The position numbers and the translations under genes were made by a program. Positions 5,635 through 5,636 of a stretch of DNA of 5,636 nucleotides are shown here, piece by piece. Source of the stretch: Clostridia bacterium (GTDB taxonomy: Bacteria > Bacillota > Clostridia > Christensenellales > Aristaeellaceae); NCBI GenBank assembly GCA_900754755.1, contig CAAEEC010000412.1, positions 1 to 5,636 on the forward strand. The letters run 5' to 3'. Under the pieces are notes generated by a model, which worked only from the letters and a program-made list of their open reading frames with translations, did no database searches and had not been told where the DNA came from. The first letter of the stretch is position 1. Each line of letters starts with the position of its first letter.

Positions 5635-5636
5635 GC

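Overview
The window joins two very different pieces of DNA. Positions 1 to about 2061 are the right-hand end of a degraded integrative element. From about 2062 to the end is a clostridial-type chromosome carrying the conserved rpmH-rnpA-yidD-yidC-jag (khpB) block. The organism is most likely a GC-rich member of the Clostridia (Firmicutes): the gene order, the form of YidC (large extracellular loop, no lipoprotein signal), the Jag protein with a KH and an R3H domain, and the strong Shine-Dalgarno sites all fit. The left part is visibly richer in A+T than the right, as expected for acquired DNA.

Left part (1-2061). First comes the 3' end of a possible DUF3592-type gene, closed by an intrinsic terminator. 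A roughly 150-base leader with repeated TGTCAT words and a long inverted repeat follows. Next are a stand-alone CHC2 zinc-finger primase protein (360-980) and an overlapping P4/D5-type primase-helicase reading frame (961-1995). The helicase frame is not a normal gene. After the Walker B motif it runs without a stop into what looks like the ribosome binding site and first 17 codons of a small element gene, then into the last ~74 residues of a DUF4368-type large serine recombinase. This looks like internal deletion of an element whose middle (small accessory genes, probably mobilisation genes, and most of the recombinase) is gone. A 12-bp perfect inverted repeat follows the recombinase stop, and about 20 bases later the element ends inside a host gene.

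The interrupted host gene (2062-2508) encoded an XRE-family regulator with a C-terminal region of two membrane segments. Only the end of the helix-turn-helix and the membrane part remain here; the start of the gene should lie beyond the left end of the element, outside the window.

Right part (2567-5636). A consensus promoter (TTGACA, 17-bp spacer, TATAAT) drives a compact operon: ribosomal protein L34, the RNase P protein, YidD, YidC and Jag/KhpB. The rnpA/yidD, yidD/yidC and yidC/jag joints overlap by 4, 4 and 4 bases, which points to translational coupling. The products link ribosome assembly and tRNA processing to membrane protein insertion (YidC with YidD) and RNA-binding regulation (Jag). 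Two hairpins end the block, the second a good intrinsic terminator, so mnmE/mnmG, the usual next genes, are not part of this transcript as seen here.

I see no CRISPR array, RNA gene, or clearly new defence or biosynthetic system. The points most worth a second look are the three-part fusion frame, the insertion into the XRE gene, a His in place of a key Phe in RnpA, and the glutamine-rich cytoplasmic loop of YidC.
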